From Cellulomonas sp. P24 (GTDB taxonomy: Bacteria > Actinomycetota > Actinomycetes > Actinomycetales > Cellulomonadaceae): DNA of 64,000 nucleotides. The number at the start of each line of letters is the position of its first letter. Within the stretch, counting starts at the first letter, position 1. The notes under the pieces were generated by a model, which saw only the letters and a list, made by a program, of their open reading frames with translations, had not been told where the DNA came from and ran no database searches. Of this stretch, positions 63,455 through 64,000 are shown one piece after another. The translations under genes and the position numbers were made by a program. The stretch lies in assembly GCF_024704385.1 (NCBI RefSeq), contig NZ_JAJDFX010000002.1, forward strand, positions 1,116,001-1,180,000. Reading direction: 5' to 3'.

Positions 63455-64000
63455 TCACCCTCTCGTCTCGGCCGCGGTGACCGCAGGCGGTCGGTCCGCG
63501 GGTACGACCTCGACCGTGACGTCGACCCAGCGGGCGTCGGCGACGGTGATCGGGTGCCGGTCACCGACGAGGTCGACGGTCGCCTCGACCGTCCTCTCGG
63601 CGCACGACGTCCCGACCCACAGCTCGACGATCCCCGGCTCGACCGCACGCACCAGGTCCCGGCCGCTGAAGCCCAGCCGGGTGGTCGGCACCGCGAACCG
63701 CACCGTCGCCGCGGCCCCCGGCTCGAGCTCGACGCGAGCGAAGGCGAGCAGCTGCGCCACCGGCCGCGTGATCGACGCGACGGGGTCGTGGGCGTACAGC
63801 TGCACGACGTCGGCGCCGGACCGGTCACCGGTGTTCGTGACCCTGACCGTCGCCTCGATCGTCCCGTCGGTCGGCACGGTCGACGGGACCTGCAGCCGGT
63901 CGTGGGAGAACGACGTGTAGGACAGCCCGAACCCGAACGGGCGGACCGGCTGCGGGTCGAGGTTCGACACCGACGACGCCCCGCCGAGGGCCGGGTGCAG
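63455..64000 (-). CDS. glycoside hydrolase family 3, C-terminal part, cut by the window edge
   Basis: The frame is open from the edge (base 64000) to the stop at 63455, so the last 181 residues are visible. They contain the end of the GH3 C-terminal domain (PFGFGLSYTSFSHDRLQVP) and the fibronectin-III-like domain typical of beta-glucosidases and beta-xylosidases (IEATVRVTNTGDRSGADVVQLYAHDP, LLAFARVELEPGAAATVRFAVPTTRLGFSGRD, VEPGIVELWVGTSCAE). Catalytic residues are outside the window. Given the GH10 gene downstream, a beta-xylosidase is the best guess. Confidence 0.88.
   Translation of the reverse strand: MHPALGGASSVSNLDPQPVRPFGFGLSYTSFSHDRLQVPSTVPTDGTIEATVRVTNTGDRSGADVVQLYAHDPVASITRPVAQLLAFARVELEPGAAATVRFAVPTTRLGFSGRDLVRAVEPGIVELWVGTSCAERTVEATVDLVGDRHPITVADARWVDVTVEVVPADRPPAVTAAETRG

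Overview
The window is high-GC DNA (most codons end in G or C, with frequent GTG starts, good GGAGG ribosome sites and several probably leaderless genes). It comes from a plant-polysaccharide-degrading actinobacterium. The many LacI-regulated sugar clusters and the glycoside hydrolases (GH51, GH36, GH2, GH15, GH10, GH3) suggest a member of the Micrococcales such as the Cellulomonas group; that placement is inference. I saw no tRNA, rRNA, insertion sequence, prophage or CRISPR array.

Layout. 1-5.1 kb: a PAS sensor protein cut by the window edge, a NifX-like protein, a PIG-L deacetylase, a membrane GGDEF/EAL protein and a VOC protein. 5.1-12.5 kb: an arabinoside cluster on the minus strand (LacI regulator, solute-binding lipoprotein, two permeases, GH51 arabinofuranosidase, second LacI) with a recognisable promoter, operator and attenuator. 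12.6-21.6 kb: an enolase, a secreted phosphoesterase, MarR, Lgt, a drug-type MFS exporter, IlvD and a GNAT enzyme. 21.6-31.5 kb: a galactoside cluster (divergent LacI, binding lipoprotein, two permeases, GH36 alpha-galactosidase, GH2 beta-galactosidase), followed by tatA. 31.8-42.3 kb: aquaporin, SDR, GH15, CorA, two MFS genes (one frameshifted), a deazaflavin-type nitroreductase, a dienelactone hydrolase and a Fic protein. 42.2-54.8 kb: a hexuronate locus. uxuA, uxuB, uxaC, uxaA and manD run leftward; a LacI gene and a binding protein/ATPase/two-permease importer run rightward. 55-60.7 kb: a frameshifted auxin-efflux-type carrier, an APC transporter, a GNAT enzyme, a HAD phosphatase, and a divergent SDR/TetR pair. 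60.7-64 kb: a xylo-oligosaccharide cluster (GH3 cut by the edge, SDR, intracellular GH10, internally deleted LacI).

How it works together. Four sugar clusters each pair a LacI repressor with cytoplasmic hydrolases or catabolic enzymes. The first three (arabinosides, galactosides, hexuronates) also carry an ABC importer; the arabinoside and galactoside importers have no ATPase gene here and probably share a distant MsiK-like ATPase, whereas the hexuronate importer has its own. The hexuronate enzymes lead to 2-keto-3-deoxygluconate; the kinase and aldolase that follow are not in the window.

The most useful second-look items are: a Fic protein whose inhibitory glutamate is replaced by alanine; two near-identical 16-bp operators placed on the promoters of a LacI gene and its target operon; a 74-bp near-perfect palindrome; mutually exclusive hairpins between convergent genes; an 18-codon leader ORF coupled to manD; an internally deleted LacI; and three one-base frameshifts, all at G or C runs, which look like sequencing errors. 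No clearly new multi-gene system was found.
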